A DNA stretch of 64,000 bases from NCBI GenBank assembly GCA_024291935.2, contig CM044320.1, positions 31,526,001 to 31,590,000 on the forward strand. Direction: 5' to 3'. How positions within the stretch are numbered: the stretch's first letter is position 1; every line of letters starts with the position of its first letter. Positions 46,089-59,528 of this stretch are shown here, in pieces. Both the position numbers and the translations under genes were made by a program. The notes under the pieces are model-generated. The model was not told the DNA's origin, ran no database searches, and saw only the letters and a list, made by a program, of their open reading frames with translations. The DNA is from Okapia johnstoni. Lineage: Eukaryota > Chordata > Mammalia > Artiodactyla > Giraffidae.

Positions 46089-46199
46089 ATTTCCCTGGCA
46101 ATCCAGTGGTTAGGAGTTGGCACTTTCACTGCTGTGGACCCAGGTCGGGGTCAGGGAACTAAGATCCCACAAGTCACGCAGCACAGCCAAAAAACAAAA
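46089..46199 (+). mobile_element. tRNA-derived CHR-type SINE next to KRAS 3' end
   Basis: TTCCCTGGCAATCCAGTGGTTAGG, CCCAGGTCGGGGTCAGGGAA, GATCCCACAAGTCACGCAGC and an A-rich tail. It sits between the ETFRF1 and KRAS 3' ends, about 35 bases past the KRAS AATAAA. Confidence 0.85.
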
Positions 46200-46209
46200 A
46201 AGTACACAC

Positions 46210-49200
46210 TGTGATAGTCACCATAACTATTTTTATTACATTACAATAATTAGGAGCAGTACAGTTCATGACAAAAATATTACAAATTTCAGATCACTTC
46301 ACAGCACATACTCCTATAAACATTTAAAAGTTAATTTTAATTAAAAGAGTGGTCATTTTTAAATTTAATGTTTGATATGACCAACATTCCTAGGTCAGCG
46401 CAACCAAATGATGGAAAACAACTGGATCACACTGCATATGTCCCACAAAAAGAAAGCACAATGTACAAAATGTGCATGTTTCAGTTTACACTATACAAAA
46501 ATAGTTAAAATACATTCCAGGTAAACATGTTACATTAAGAAATAGTACTAGTAAGAAATTGGCACTCAAAGGAAAACTGCAAAAGTATTTTCAACATGAA
46601 AACACAAGACAGTGGAATTGGAAACTTTTGAATAAAACATTACATAACCCATTTAGCTCTATAGGGAAGGGGACTGTCTATAATTGACATTTGTTCAGGT
46701 AATAACTTTTTTTTTTCATAAATTCATCTAAAATTGCCTATTGTCATCCCAAACAGGCACTTAAAACTATTAAAACAAGTATTACTAGTTATGACTTGTC
46801 TTTAGGAACGGATGTGAATGTATCTCTAGAAAGAAAGAAATTTCATTTTCTGAAGGAATTTACAGCTCCCAGTTATATGCTGCTCAGTTTCTCAATGCAG
46901 ATTTCATGCTACTCAATATCAACAACAGCTACTAAATATAAATTCAGCTTTAAAGTTACTAATGGGTTGTTAAAAATCATTAATACAAAATAATCAATAA
47001 ATTATTACTTTTTTGACAGATGGAAAGGGCAGGTAGTTTTTACTGCCTACGAAGAAACTTAAATGTGTATATGTTTAGGAAAAATGGTTAGGAAAAAAAT
47101 CACTGGAATACAAATGAGATGAACTTGTGCAAACTGCAACTTAACATGCCTCACAAAGTTTCCATATATTTTAGGACAAAATTGTGCAATGGTGGCCAAG
47201 ATTTTGATAACCTATAAAAGTTAGGTTCCAATTCCTATGCAGTGTGACTCAGTTAAAATAGAGCCTAGAATTCCTAAGTGGAGATACTCACTCAAATTTT
47301 ACTACATACTTCTACATTCTTCCACAAATGTTAATGTCTAAAACTATGTAATTTAGTGATTTTTTTCAAATTCAACAAGGATTTTTATCTTTAAGGCTGT
47401 AATTAGACAACATGTATGTTATTTCTAGGATTCTCTCTCCCCTTTTAAAATCTCTACAAAAACAAACATTTTATTAAACCATTCAAAATTCACATAATAA
47501 AGGATAATTACCACTGCCATAAAAAAGTTGCCCAGCTACATCAAAAATTCAAGAGTCCTAAAAATCACCTCAGTTACACACTGCAATTCCTGAAGTATGG
47601 CCATTTCTTTCTCTTGCTTAGAAAAAGAGGAGGTACTAAAACAAGTCTTAACTCCCTACTTAACGTTCCAAAAGCCCGTAGTTTTAATATAGCATCTCAG
47701 AAACCATATTGATTTTTACATAGAAGTTTCCTTTTCTGTGAATTAGTTCAGGCATCTGTTTATTTTTACCCAGAAGAAACAACTGTTTTAGAATTCAATA
47801 TTTAATTTTTAACATCTATTATAATAACTTATACAAAGAGACCATACTACTACATGCAGGGGGATTTTAACATTATCTGACATACAACTTAATTTGTACT
47901 ATAATTGTCTGAATAGAATCACATAATTATGCCAAATTAAAAAAAATAATCAAATTTACTCCTTTAAAACATTGAAGTAAACTGATTTAATTAAAAAAGA
48001 GCTTGACTAAACAGCTACATTGGAGTAAGAGCAAAACAATTATTTTAGAACTGGAAGAAACTAAGCTTAGAGACCAAATCATTTTTTTGAAGAATTACAG
48101 TATGCATTATGTTGTAACTGGGTCATGTGTCAGATGCCTCACTGAGATATAGACCCTCTAGAATAAACACTACTTAAGGACAGGCCTTATGTCCCATGTT
48201 TGGGTACTCTAATATCCCCAGTGCCTTGGGGAGTGCCTGGCATCTAGTAGGCACTCAAATATTTGCTGAATAAATGACTTCCTCTAAAGAGTAAGACATG
48301 AATTAAATTTTAAAGTATCTCTCATGGTAAGATTTTAGTTTTTAAAACAACAGAATGTATCACTATTAGCAGGGCTAGTCCTAGTAAATTACATAAGGAA
48401 TTCTCTCAGCACTACTTTTATTAAATTCTCCTTCCACAGGATAGGGTTCTAACTATTCATAGCAGGTATGAAAACTCCTACTTTGTCACTGATGGACCAG
48501 GCAGCAAAGAGATGATGTTCAGAGGATCAAAATTAAATTGCTACAGCCACAACCTGAAAATTAGCTATTAGGTCAAATCCCATTATAGTATCTGTCAGAT
48601 TATGTTGAGCCTGAGGAATTTTACAATATAGGACATTTTGATATGATTTGATAGGAGGCCATCATGGAGATATCCAAAGCAGCAATAAATCTTGAGATCA
48701 GAGAAATGAGAAATATTAAAAGAAAAAACATCAAGTCGTGGGACATAGAGAAGGGTAAGGTAGACAGGCACGACGACACTAATATGGGAGAAGTCCTGGA
48801 AGCAGAGAACGATATTTAAAAATAAACTTCACCTCTTGCACAATTTTGCCTAAGACTGGCACTGAAGATGATAACACAGGTAAAAAGTTACAGATGGTGC
48901 TGAGACTGACAAATAGGTATATCCTTATGTAAACTGAATGTAAATCACATAGTTATAAAGCTAGATACAGCCTTTGAGATGACTTCTTTAAAAATGAAGA
49001 AATGGCTAGTAAGTGATTTGTCCAAAATCAAAGACACATAACTTAGAATCTAAGTCACCTTCCTCCTTTTGTCCAGTGATACTTTCACCTCAACATACTA
49101 TCTCAGTTCAAATATCTTAAAATAAGTTAACATTTTAAATGCATTCAAAGAATCATTTTGTTCAATTACTTTATCTATTGTATAAGCATTAGATATTCTT

Positions 49201-50573
49201 AATAATGGACCAGACTGTGCTGAAGTGTTTACAAAATGTTACTTTAGCCAGTATTAAGAGAACTAGCCAATACTCAAGATTTTGAAATTTTTGCATTTCA
49301 TTGTTTAAAAAAAATTAAAATCTTGCCACCCCACCTAAAATCTCATTTAAAATAATGTTTTTTTTTTTTTTTAAACTTCTGTTTTTTGGGGTTTTTGTTT
49401 GAAAAAAGTGATGTTCCTGAGTAGGACTATGACAGAATGTACCTTGCTGAGCTATTCAATCTCTCTGCAAGTCCCTGTTTTTGACCAACCAAGGCATGAC
49501 AACAATGGAAGACCACAGGGATGCAGTCCACACTGTAAAACTCTCCATGTAGCTTAAAGGTTCACACAAGGCCCGGCTTTGCCACCCTGGTCTCTGTAAC
49601 ACCTACCAAGCTAACTGGCCCAAATAATCTTTTACATCACTACCAGTAGAATTAAAACTACTTTCAAAGATTGAAGTCCAAGAAAAAGATTTATGTTAAG
49701 AAAGAACAATCTGACACAGGGAGACTATATTTAATTCCTATGAGAATTCTTTATACATGTTAAAATTTTTTCAATTATTACAAAAATTTAAAGCATGTAA
49801 ATAAATATAGTCCCAAAATGCTTGTTCTAATCCTCATTACCTACTGGGTTTGCCTTAACATAAAAAGCTATTCAGAGCATTATAGGAATTTACCTAATGT
49901 GGAAAGTAAGTGGCCTTTTAATATTTTCCATTGCCTTTTTTTTCCATTTTTTTCCCTTTTTATAGAAAAAATATAGTATTTTGGGGAACGTGACCATTGA
50001 CAAATAGCAGTGGAAAGAAGAAAACCTTTGTGAACAGTGTAACTTTACATTTATTAAGGGTAACTGAAACTATAGGACAATGATACCTACAAGATGAATC
50101 TACAGGAAGCCCGTAAATTGATGTTCCCTCGATGTTTCAGTAAAACCAATCATGAAATCTCAACTGAAGTTATAATTAGTAATTAGTCCATGTATGTGAC
50201 TAGATAAAACGATACAATAGGGATGATTTGAAAGCCTCATTAATTTGTTTCACACTAAAGTTCACAATTGATAAGAAAAATAGGAAGTAATCAACTGCAT
50301 GCACCAAAAACCCCAAGACAGAAATCTCAGGTGTTCAGTTTCTTTTTCACAGGCATTGCTAGTTCAAAAACCAAAACGCAGGGAATACTGGCACTTAGAG
50401 GAAAAAAGTTTCCACTGTCATTTTAAAATAAGCATTCAAGATAAAAGCTAACAGTATGGATGGAGCAGAAAGAAAATTAGATAATGCTAAAACAAATGCT
50501 AATAATTTAGTATAATATACAAAAATTACCACTTTTACTTAAGTATGCCTTAAGAAAAAAGTACAAATTGTAT
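46210..50573 (-). other. KRAS: KRAS-4B 3' untranslated region
   Basis: The region runs on the minus strand from the 4B stop codon to the candidate poly(A) signal at 46232-46237. At about 4.4 kb it is close to the long 3'UTR of human KRAS as known. Few repeats interrupt it: an L2-like fragment near 48160-48290, a MIR-like piece near 48945-49085 and a T-run near 49355. The shortage of young SINEs, which are dense elsewhere here, suggests constraint. Known let-7 control of human KRAS acts through this UTR, but I found no full eight-base let-7 seed match by eye. Confidence 0.8.
46232..46237 (-). terminator. KRAS: KRAS poly(A) signal AATAAA
   Basis: On the minus strand the sequence reads GTAATAAAAATAG. 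It is the last canonical hexamer before the SINE at 46089-46199 and lies where the 3' end is expected from the human UTR length. Cleavage would fall at roughly 46205-46222. The downstream GU/U-rich stretch overlaps the inserted SINE. Confidence 0.65.
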
Positions 50574-50864
<291 letters not shown>

Positions 50865-51793
50865 TCAAGAATATTTTGGTAACATTATAGGAACACTGAT
50901 TTTCACAAAAGGCAATGAAATCAATGGCAAACAATCCTACATACGCTTAGGTATTAACACATGACTTTTCCTGAGAACTTAATTTGCTACCAGTTTTTCC
51001 ATACTGGCATACCTCTGTCACCAAAATCCAAATGTATTTGTGTATATGTGTGAATATATATTTGTACTTAATTATCCCTGAGTTTCTAGACATTTGATAT
51101 AAGCCATGCCAGTATATACTACTTTTAAAATTATTCACTATATGTGAGCTCTGGCTCAATACTTATTTAAATCCATTTAGATTTAAATAATTATCATGAA
51201 GTATACAGTATCAGAATATATTACTTTCAGTTTTATTAAGCCATTAGTTTCAATTCACATACTTGTGAGAAGAAAATTTAAAATGACCTCAAGACACACT
51301 ACTCTGAAAAGTGTAATGCTTCTATTGGAGAAATGAGCTAGATCATTTAAGTGGTAGTGAAGTCCACTGATTTGGAGATATTTTTTAATTCATTAAACTT
51401 ATAATATCTGTTTAGTATATGAAGTATTCAAAAGTTTGTCATATAAAGTCAAATGCTGTTATCTTCAAAGAAATTGCCATTTGGTCATTTTGGTCATCTT
51501 GTTTTGATCAAAGCAAGGTACCCAAATCACTAATGGCTGAAAGTGATTTTTGAGTCAAAATAATTTTCACCCTAATCATTCATATAGAACATGAAAAATA
51601 ACACTCAAACTGGTAGTAGGACCGTTGATTTTAACCCTGCAATCCTGACTGATACGAGATCTACACCTATGTCAATTCTTATCCTACCCCTATTAAAAGC
51701 AAACTAAACATATAAGCAAAATAAAAATTAAAGAAAAAATACGATCTTGTATTTAAAATATGTATTTTAAAATCTGTTCAACTGAAGAGTACT

Positions 51794-52130
51794 GTGCTGT
51801 GCTTAGTCACTCAAGTCAGGTCTTGACTCTGCAACCCCATGAACTGTAGCCCACCAGGCTCCTCCTCTGTCATGGGGATTCTCCAGGCAAGAATACTGGA
51901 GTGGGTTGCCATGCCCTCCCCTTCAGGGGATCTTCCTGACCTAGGGATTGAACCCAGGTCTGCCGCGTTGTGGGTAGATTCTTTACCGTCTGAGCAACCA
52001 GGGAAGCCCAACAATACTGTAGTTGGGTAGCCTATCCCTTCTCCAGGGGATCTTCCTGACCCAAGAATCAAACCGGGGTCTCCTGCATTGCAGGCAGATT
52101 CTTTACCAGCTGAGCTACCAGGGAAGCCCC
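51794..52130 (-). mobile_element. Composite Bov-tA SINE with extra 5' module
   Basis: It has the same architecture as the element at 34911-35218: a tRNA-like head plus the start of BovA joined to a complete Bov-tA at the same junction (antisense GGGAAGCCCAACAATACTGT). No clear target duplication is visible. Confidence 0.9.
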
Positions 52131-54711
52131 AGAAACTGTCATCAAATGCCTGTTAACCTAATGATGTTTTCAAACCTAGACACTAGAGGGAGTCTCAGGA
52201 ACAAATACACAACAAAGCTGTATAAATCAAGCCACTTTAAGAACGACGAAAACTGGCTTTTTACTCATTTTAACCACTTCTGTTGAATATGAACACAAAC
52301 ACATTCATTATTTTATCTTGAACATAACTGAAAACTTAACAGCTATTTCTCTCTTATGCATTACTAAGATCTTCTACAATTAATATTTTAATAACTAAAT
52401 TAATTCTGGGCATTTTCATGCAAGTTACATTTAACTGATTTTCACAACATATCTAAAATTTATAAAGTATTACCATTGTTTTTAAAGAATTAAACAGTGG
52501 GAATGAGAGGCTTGCTCACATTTAAACAATAGTAGTGGTATAAAAACCGGCATTATTGATTTGAACACTAGTGAGTAGAAGTTCTCAGTGAAGCCCCCAA
52601 ACTTCACTTGATGTTCCCCACTTACTGATACCATTACTGATACAACATACGCTTCTGCTTCACCCACAGGAGAAAGGAAAAGTGGGTAGACAGTTCATCA
52701 GCGATACAATCAAGGCTTCATATATATAAATTCTTCATGTTAACCTTCTTAACACATAAAGAGCAAAAAACTTCCAATGACAAAATAAAGAAAAATTATT
52801 TTCTTATGAACAATACCAACCCTGACTAATTTATAAACATAAAGTATTAGAATGGGATGGAATCTTAAGAGAGGATCTATTCCAACTCCCTTACCCTTCA
52901 CAAATTCCCTTTGATCACACATCCTTATGTAGGCTACTTCATTTCAACAGTTTTTATAAATGAAGAAAAACATCAATGATACAAAAATGTTGAAGTAGAC
53001 AAAATGAAAAACCACGAGACAGATATACAGAAGACACACTCTAAGGTAAAAACAATATATAAGTATTTAGGAGACAATGAAGGCAGAATTTGATTACATT
53101 ACCTTCTTCTAAGATTCTGACATATAGTTTATATTGCACTGAACTCTCCTTTCTATATAATCTTATTAATAATTTTAATGATTAGTAAAATATTAAAATT
53201 GATCAAAACAGGGCAGTGGATGCCTTTTTTTCATGTGGGAACTAATCATTCTCATATACACGTGAAGAAGACAAAACAGGGTACCACTAGGGTTATTTTG
53301 TTCAAACCCATCATTTTAGGACTAAGAAAAACTAATTTGCATATATTTATCACTGTCAAATTAATTTTGTAAAAATATCTTTATTTAAAAAATTTAGGTA
53401 TTACCAAAACAATTTTTTCCTTATATAAAATGCTATTCATGATCACTGAAAAAGATTTAATTCCTCATGCCCAACAATTTGACATTTAGACTACAGTCAC
53501 TGACCTAGTTTGCACAAATTTGAGATTTTAGAAAAGTATACACTTTCATCTGTTTCAAATAAAAACTGAAGCATAAAACTTATTTCATTCTAAATAGTTC
53601 TCTTTAAAAATCATCTAATAACAACAGAGTAGGAAGGAAAAGGACTAGCACTTAACTCTGGTCATAAATGCTGTAATTTCAGAAGTGTTACTTCTCAGAC
53701 TGCATCCCAAATGTTAGGTTTTATCACTTCTAAATTTAATATAATTTTGTACAATGATGCTAAAATATTAAGAGTTCATCAATCTCAATAAAAATTAATG
53801 CCAGTCATTAATTTTGCTTTGTTTCTTTGTCCAAGTTTAGTTCATAACATACCACATGGTATCTTTGGAACTTAGTCTACTATTCAGAAGTTTATTTTTG
53901 GAGATACTTTATTTCAGACCTTCGACTCATATAAAGAACACCAACCTTTAGTTTAATCAGCACAATAAATGATATCCTCCAATTTTATTTCATGTTCTCA
54001 CAGAACATTATAGGCTGTAAATAATATGCATCAAAACCTTAAGCTTTGGCATGAACTTGATGGCATCCATTGAGGGAAATATTTTCTAAGGAAAACCAAA
54101 TTTAATATGGGTTGGTTTAGAAAGGAAATTGAGAAATTCCACTCAATAAATCCAACTGGGCAGCTCCTGTGTGCCAGGAACCTCATTAGGCCACAGACAT
54201 ACAAAGATTAGAAATATATGATTCTAGCTCTCTAAAATTCTTACTGTATAGGAATCAAAACATAGGTTATTTCACTTTAACATGGTAAGTGTGTAACAGT
54301 TAAGAGCAATCAACTGGGAATACACAAGAAGGGCATTATGCCCGGTCTAATGGTGGTTTAAAGATTCTCAGAGAACAGGAGATTAGACAAGCATGAAAGT
54401 GTGTTAACTAGTAAAACTAGGGGATAAGAACACTAGCGTTCCAAACAAGAGCAACAGCCAAGACTTAAGGGGTAAGGAATAACATAGTGCTGATTTACAT
54501 GAGGACAAAAAAAGTTCAGTCAAGGAGTTTTTTAGAGATAAAACCAAAGGTGAGAGGGGAAGGAAGGTGATAAGGAGCCACATATATGCTATGATCTCTC
54601 TGGTTGCACTGTGAATGAAGGCAGCAAAAGGTAAACCAAGTAAGAGGTTTCAACAATCCCAGCAAGAAATGATAGAGGTCTGAATTAATGATATGATGAA
54701 AATTAGAATGT

Positions 54712-55052
54712 GGGCTTCCCTAGTGGCTCAGTGGTAAAGAATCTGCCTGCCAGTGCAGGAGATGGAGGTTTGATCCCTGATCCAGGAAGACTGAATGTGT
54801 CATGAAGCAACTAAGCCCATGTGCCACAGCTATCAAGCCTGTGCTCTAGAGCCCAACAGTGGCAACTACTGAGCCCACGTGCATGAAGTACTGAAACCCA
54901 TGTGCCCTAGAGTCCATGCTCTGCAACAAGAGAAGCAACAATGAGAAGCCTGCGCACTGCGACTGGACAGTAGCCCCCGCTCACCGCAAATAGAGAAAAG
55001 CCTGTGCGCATCAATGAAGGCCCAGCACAGCCAAAAAAAAAAAAAAAAAAAA
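54712..55052 (+). mobile_element. ART2A/Bov-C type SINE with A-tail
   Basis: tRNA-like head (GGGCTTCCCTAGTGGCTCAG, GGTTTGATCCCTG) is followed not by BovA but by the AGCAACTAAGCCCATGTGCC ..GAGAAGCCTGCGCACTGC body. It ends in an A20 run at 55033-55052. Confidence 0.9.
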
Positions 55053-55532
55053 GAGTGTAACATCATAATAGGAATTTGTGGTTGCCTCCAAATGGACGTG
55101 AAAAATAGGGAGTCATCCCATGACTCCCAGGTTTCTCACTTGGGTAAAGAAGTGATGCTGATGTCACTAAGTTAAGAGAGCAGAGACAGAATAAGTACCT
55201 GCCTGTGGAATGTCCAAAAGAAAACACACTCTGTAAGAGTGATCCTTTCCCACTTTCTGGGCCATTCAGCTCCTCTATATGGTCCAGCATATTTTGTCTC
55301 TCAAGACCCTGACAAATGTACAGTAGTCTATAACCATCAAAAAATTGCCTCAATTATAATTAATACCCATTAGATTAAAAATAAATGTATTGACTGTGGA
55401 AGCAAACTACAAGTTTATTTTTTTAATACTTCAAATTAGAATCCCACACCAAGGTAGATCTCAAGTGGTTGCTACTTTGTTAGCTGTGAAAAACATGCTT
55501 TCTGCCAAAATTAATATGCTGAACTTACCAGA

Positions 55533-55652
55533 TTACATTACAATGCATTTTTTAATTTTCACACAGCCAGGAGTCTTTTCTTCTTTGCTGATTTTTTTCA
55601 ATCTGTATTGTCGGATCTCTCTCACCAATGTATAAAAAGCATCCTCCACTCT
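55533..55652 (-). CDS. KRAS: KRAS alternative exon 4A (KRAS-4A C-terminus)
   Basis: The exon has 120 coding bases: residues 151-189 and stop TAA (55533-55535). It reads [20 protein letters not shown], then [19 protein letters not shown]. It contains the second Cys (GCVK) that is palmitoylated in human 4A, plus the CaaX Cys. Acceptor TGCAG (minus) is at 55653-55657. The CaaX is CIVM (TGC ATT GTA ATG), while human 4A has CIIM as recalled. The exon is fully open, so the 4A isoform is likely usable. When included it stops translation before exon 4B, which then becomes 3'UTR. Confidence 0.95.
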   Translation of the reverse strand, partial: RVEDAFYTLVREIRQYRLKKISKEEKTPGCVKIKKCIVM

Positions 55653-56784
55653 CTGCATTGTAAAACACAACTTCTTTAAAGTCTGTTTCATTGGTAATAG
55701 TAATTTATTGGGACAGCCATGTGCAAGAAGTTTGAAATTTTGAGCTTTACTTGAGCATTTTCTCTTTTCAAACAGACATCAGACTGTTTGAATAGAACTG
55801 GGGATTCAGTATTAAAATAGGGCATAAATCCTGATTTGTTCTTTGAAATGAAGTTTTGTTTTATAATGGGCCAAGAATTTTTTTTAAAAAAATTTAAATT
55901 AGGAAGTACATGTTTTATTAGTACCTGTGTATCAATTAATGCAATCATTTTAGTTAGTCACAGAATTAATCAAAGTCTAAACTGAAGTTAGATTTAAATT
56001 ATTTCTTTGACTTAGGGAAAACAAGTTATTTTTGTACCACTGATCCCCACCCCTGCTCTGAGTGGGGAGTGAGGAGAAAAATGGTACAAAAGGGACAGTC
56101 AGACTTTTGTTTAAACACACACACATGCATGCACACAACACCTCAAAATACAGCTGGGTCAAGAGACTGGAGTCACAAGTTCTATCTTCAATTGCAACTG
56201 TCCAGTCAATTTCCAGAGCCCACAAATGGAACCAAGACTGGGACATTTGTGGATAGAGAACTACACTATTTAAATAAAAATGCTAAATAAGGGCTGTTTA
56301 CCATAAAATGAAAATATTTTTAATCGTTTAAAAAATACAAAATAGTAGCAATGCAATTTTGTATCTGTGTATCTGTATTACAAGTCTTATAAATAATTTT
56401 TAGAACAATATCCAATGTACTGGCTTCATATCTTCTAATTTACACACTCCGAAGGAGCCAAGGAGGCTTCTCCTGCTTAAGGCTATGGTGAGAAAGCTAC
56501 GACAACAAATGCAATCATATATGCCCATATGGAGATGTTTTATGTCTTTTCTAGTCTAGAAAACTAGACAGTAGCCAAGAGGACAAAATGTTTAGATTAA
56601 CTGTACTGCTAGTTTGTCCAGAAGAATGTAACCACCAAAGTAGAAGCTTACATCTAAAAAAAGAAATATTAATTTCTTAAAAGCATTAAGAATACTTAAA
56701 AGTATTAAGTATTAATACTTAAAAATATTAAGAATTCTTTAGTATTTCTAAAAAGAAATACTAACACAAATATTAATCTACATA

Positions 56785-57007
56785 GGGCTTCCCAGGTGGC
56801 ACTAATGGTAATGGTAAAGAACCCGTCTGCCAATGCAAGAGATGTAAGAGACACGAGTTCAATCCCTGGGCTGGGAAGATCCCCTGGAGGAGGAAATGGC
56901 AACCCATTCCAGTATTCTGGCCTGGAGAATCCCGTGGACAGAGGACCCTGGTAGGCTACAGTCCATGGGGTCTCAAAGAGTCAGATACTACTGATGCGAC
57001 TTAAGCA
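56785..57007 (+). mobile_element. Bov-tA SINE
   Basis: GGGCTTCCCAGGTGGCACTA with a small internal duplication (ATGGTA ATGGTA) in the head, box B GAGTTCAATCCCTGG, and a BovA body ending ATGCGACTTAAGC. Confidence 0.93.
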
Positions 57008-57432
57008 CACATTAATCAACATGTGGTACAAATTAACTTAAAAGATACATGTTCCATTCTTTTAAAAAAAAGATGTGTTTTAAAAATGTTAGTGGTTTAT
57101 TTTACCGTACGTTTAATTTTAAGCTTAATCTGTTTTTTCAATTTTAAGACAGAATTACTCACTATGGGAAGTGGCATATTTAAGTCTCTGCGATCGGTAA
57201 CACCAGTCTTTCTATAAACCAAATGTGACAAAATGGACCCAGTACCTAAAAGCTGATTTGTACCAAAAATATGATTTGCAGTTTTAAATTCAATCAAGCA
57301 CAGAGAATCAGCCATTTAAGTATTAACTTAAGTAAACCAACAGCTAAAGCTTAATCTTAGCATGCATACATCATCACACATCCAGTGCTTACAATAGCTA
57401 AGGAAAAGAAAAGGGGCATCTCAATTTTTGTA

Positions 57433-57707
57433 TGGAGAGGGCAATGGCAACCCACTTCAGTACTCTTGCCTGGAGAATCCCCTGGACGGAGTAGCCCGGT
57501 GGGCTGCAGTCCATGGGGTCACGAAGAGTCGGACACGATTGAGCGACTTCACTTTCACTTTTCACTTTCATGCACTGGAGAAAGAAATGGCAACCCACTC
57601 CAGTGTTCTTGCCTGGAGAATCCCAGGGACGGCAGAGCCTGGTGGGCTGCCGTCTATGGAGTCGCACAGAGTCGGACACAACTGAAGCGACTTAGCAGCA
57701 GCAGCAG
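57433..57707 (+). mobile_element. BovA2 SINE with 11-bp target duplication
   Basis: Dimeric BovA ending (CAG)n. CAATTTTTGTA is found at 57422-57432 and 57708-57718. Close to consensus. Confidence 0.96.
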
Positions 57708-59370
57708 CAATTTTTGTAGCAATATTAATTTTTACAAATCTTTAGAATACATTAAGAACTGCTTCAGTGGAACTCAGTAATTTATCTTTAAAGTAAAACT
57801 TTAATTTAAAATTCATAAAATTAAGTTTCAGTTAAGTAGGGATTTAAATAATGTTAATTATATGTTAAAATGTACCTCTGAAGTTATTGTATCAACTTGT
57901 GATATAAAAATCTGTACACTTTTAATGAATTCAATTTAATCAACTAGATAACTAAGCCAACTACAAAATAAAAATTCCAACTATTTTCTGAAATCATTAA
58001 ATATGCTGGTACTTTAAATGAGACAGCCACATGTACCTATGTATAAAATTTTTAATATTTTGTATTTATCACTGCTGTCTAAGAAGCAAGGGTTTGTTTT
58101 TAAGAAATTACTATTCTCATTATTAGATAAATAATTAAGGTATTAAAAGAGCTTTAGTAATGCATATAAAATATAAAGCATGTGCTGACATTTAAGATAT
58201 CTTCACTAATGATTCTCTCTTCAATTTGAAAATTAATGCAAGAAATTTCAAATATATATATACACAAATAAAACAAACCAGGTAAAGCTCTTATTTTTAA
58301 GAATAAAACCTCTCATTACTGTTTAAAAAAGAAGGTATAAGGTCAATGTAGAAGTACTGAAATATTCTATGATGGAGGAAAAAGACAGGGTTTTGTTGCT
58401 CTACTAATTTAGCAGAAGCAAATTTTGATTGTAATTTATTTCTAAAACTAGTTTGAATGTGTCTACTTTTTAAGTATGCACATCCCATCACCAATATCAG
58501 AATATGTGATTTTTGTTTCCAGCAATGCAGAGAGAGAATTGGAAGCCAATAATTAAAAAGAACTATACTACCCACCACCAGGAATTCAGTATCAGGACCT
58601 CAGAGGCTAAGATAATTAACACCACCAAGAAATAGTTGTTCCAGAATGACTTTTTCATTTCTCATCTTTACTAATAGAAAACTTAAATCAGATTTTAAAG
58701 AATCAGTTATTTACCATATTTTCTCAGACTTAATTACTTATTTCTTGATAATATGCTTTAAAGTCATACTGACATGAAGACAACATTACTGATCCTTGTA
58801 TGTACCTTAAACCACTGGCACAAAACACTGGTTTCATATTCCAGAATTTGTAGGTAATTTTAAAAGATTAAGCATAGCCAAAACAGATGTTTAATACCAA
58901 CTCTGGCAGTTGCTAAGGTCTTAACTGGCACACAATGATTTATTCTTGAGACTACAGCTTGTTGCCACAATATACTCATCTTCAGATCTCACTGATTAAA
59001 CAACCAAGACACAAGTGCATACTGTAGGAGCAAAAGTGCATGTGTCTATGTATGTAAATTTTTAAATAAGTTTTTAAAGATATATTTGTACATTTTCTTA
59101 AATCAAGAGATTTGACAGTACTTTCAGCTCAGTCATTATCTGAAAACATACTGTGGAGACTATGGAAATACAGCACTTCAGTACAGGAGAAAGAACTGTT
59201 AACCACATCATTCTGTATCCTGGTGCCTGTAATGTTTTCACTAACCAATTCAATTTTAAACAAGTACTTGTTCCAGTTGAACAGTTTACTATCTGCCAAA
59301 ACTCTTTCAATGAAATAACACTTCAAATATCTGAACTGTAGACAAATGCAAGAATACGAGCCTCCCTGTG

Positions 59371-59528
59371 TTGTTCAGTCATTAGGTTGCGTCCAATTCT
59401 TTGCAGCCCCATGGACTGCAGCACACCAGGCTCCCCTGTCCTTCACTATCTCCTGGAGTTTGCTCAGACTGATGTCCATTGAGTCAGTGATGCCATCCAA
59501 ACATCTCATCCTCTGCCACCCCTCTTCT
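59371..59528 (-). mobile_element. BovB LINE 3'-end fragment
   Basis: Antisense: TTGTTCAGTCATTAGGTTGC, ..TGATGTCCATTGAGTCAGTG.., ATGCCATCCAAACATCTCAT. About 160 bp. Confidence 0.88.

Noticed and set aside
47020..47060. let-7 target site in the KRAS 3'UTR (AGGTAG)
   Set aside because: Only a six-base seed complement is present here; such matches are expected by chance in 4.4 kb.
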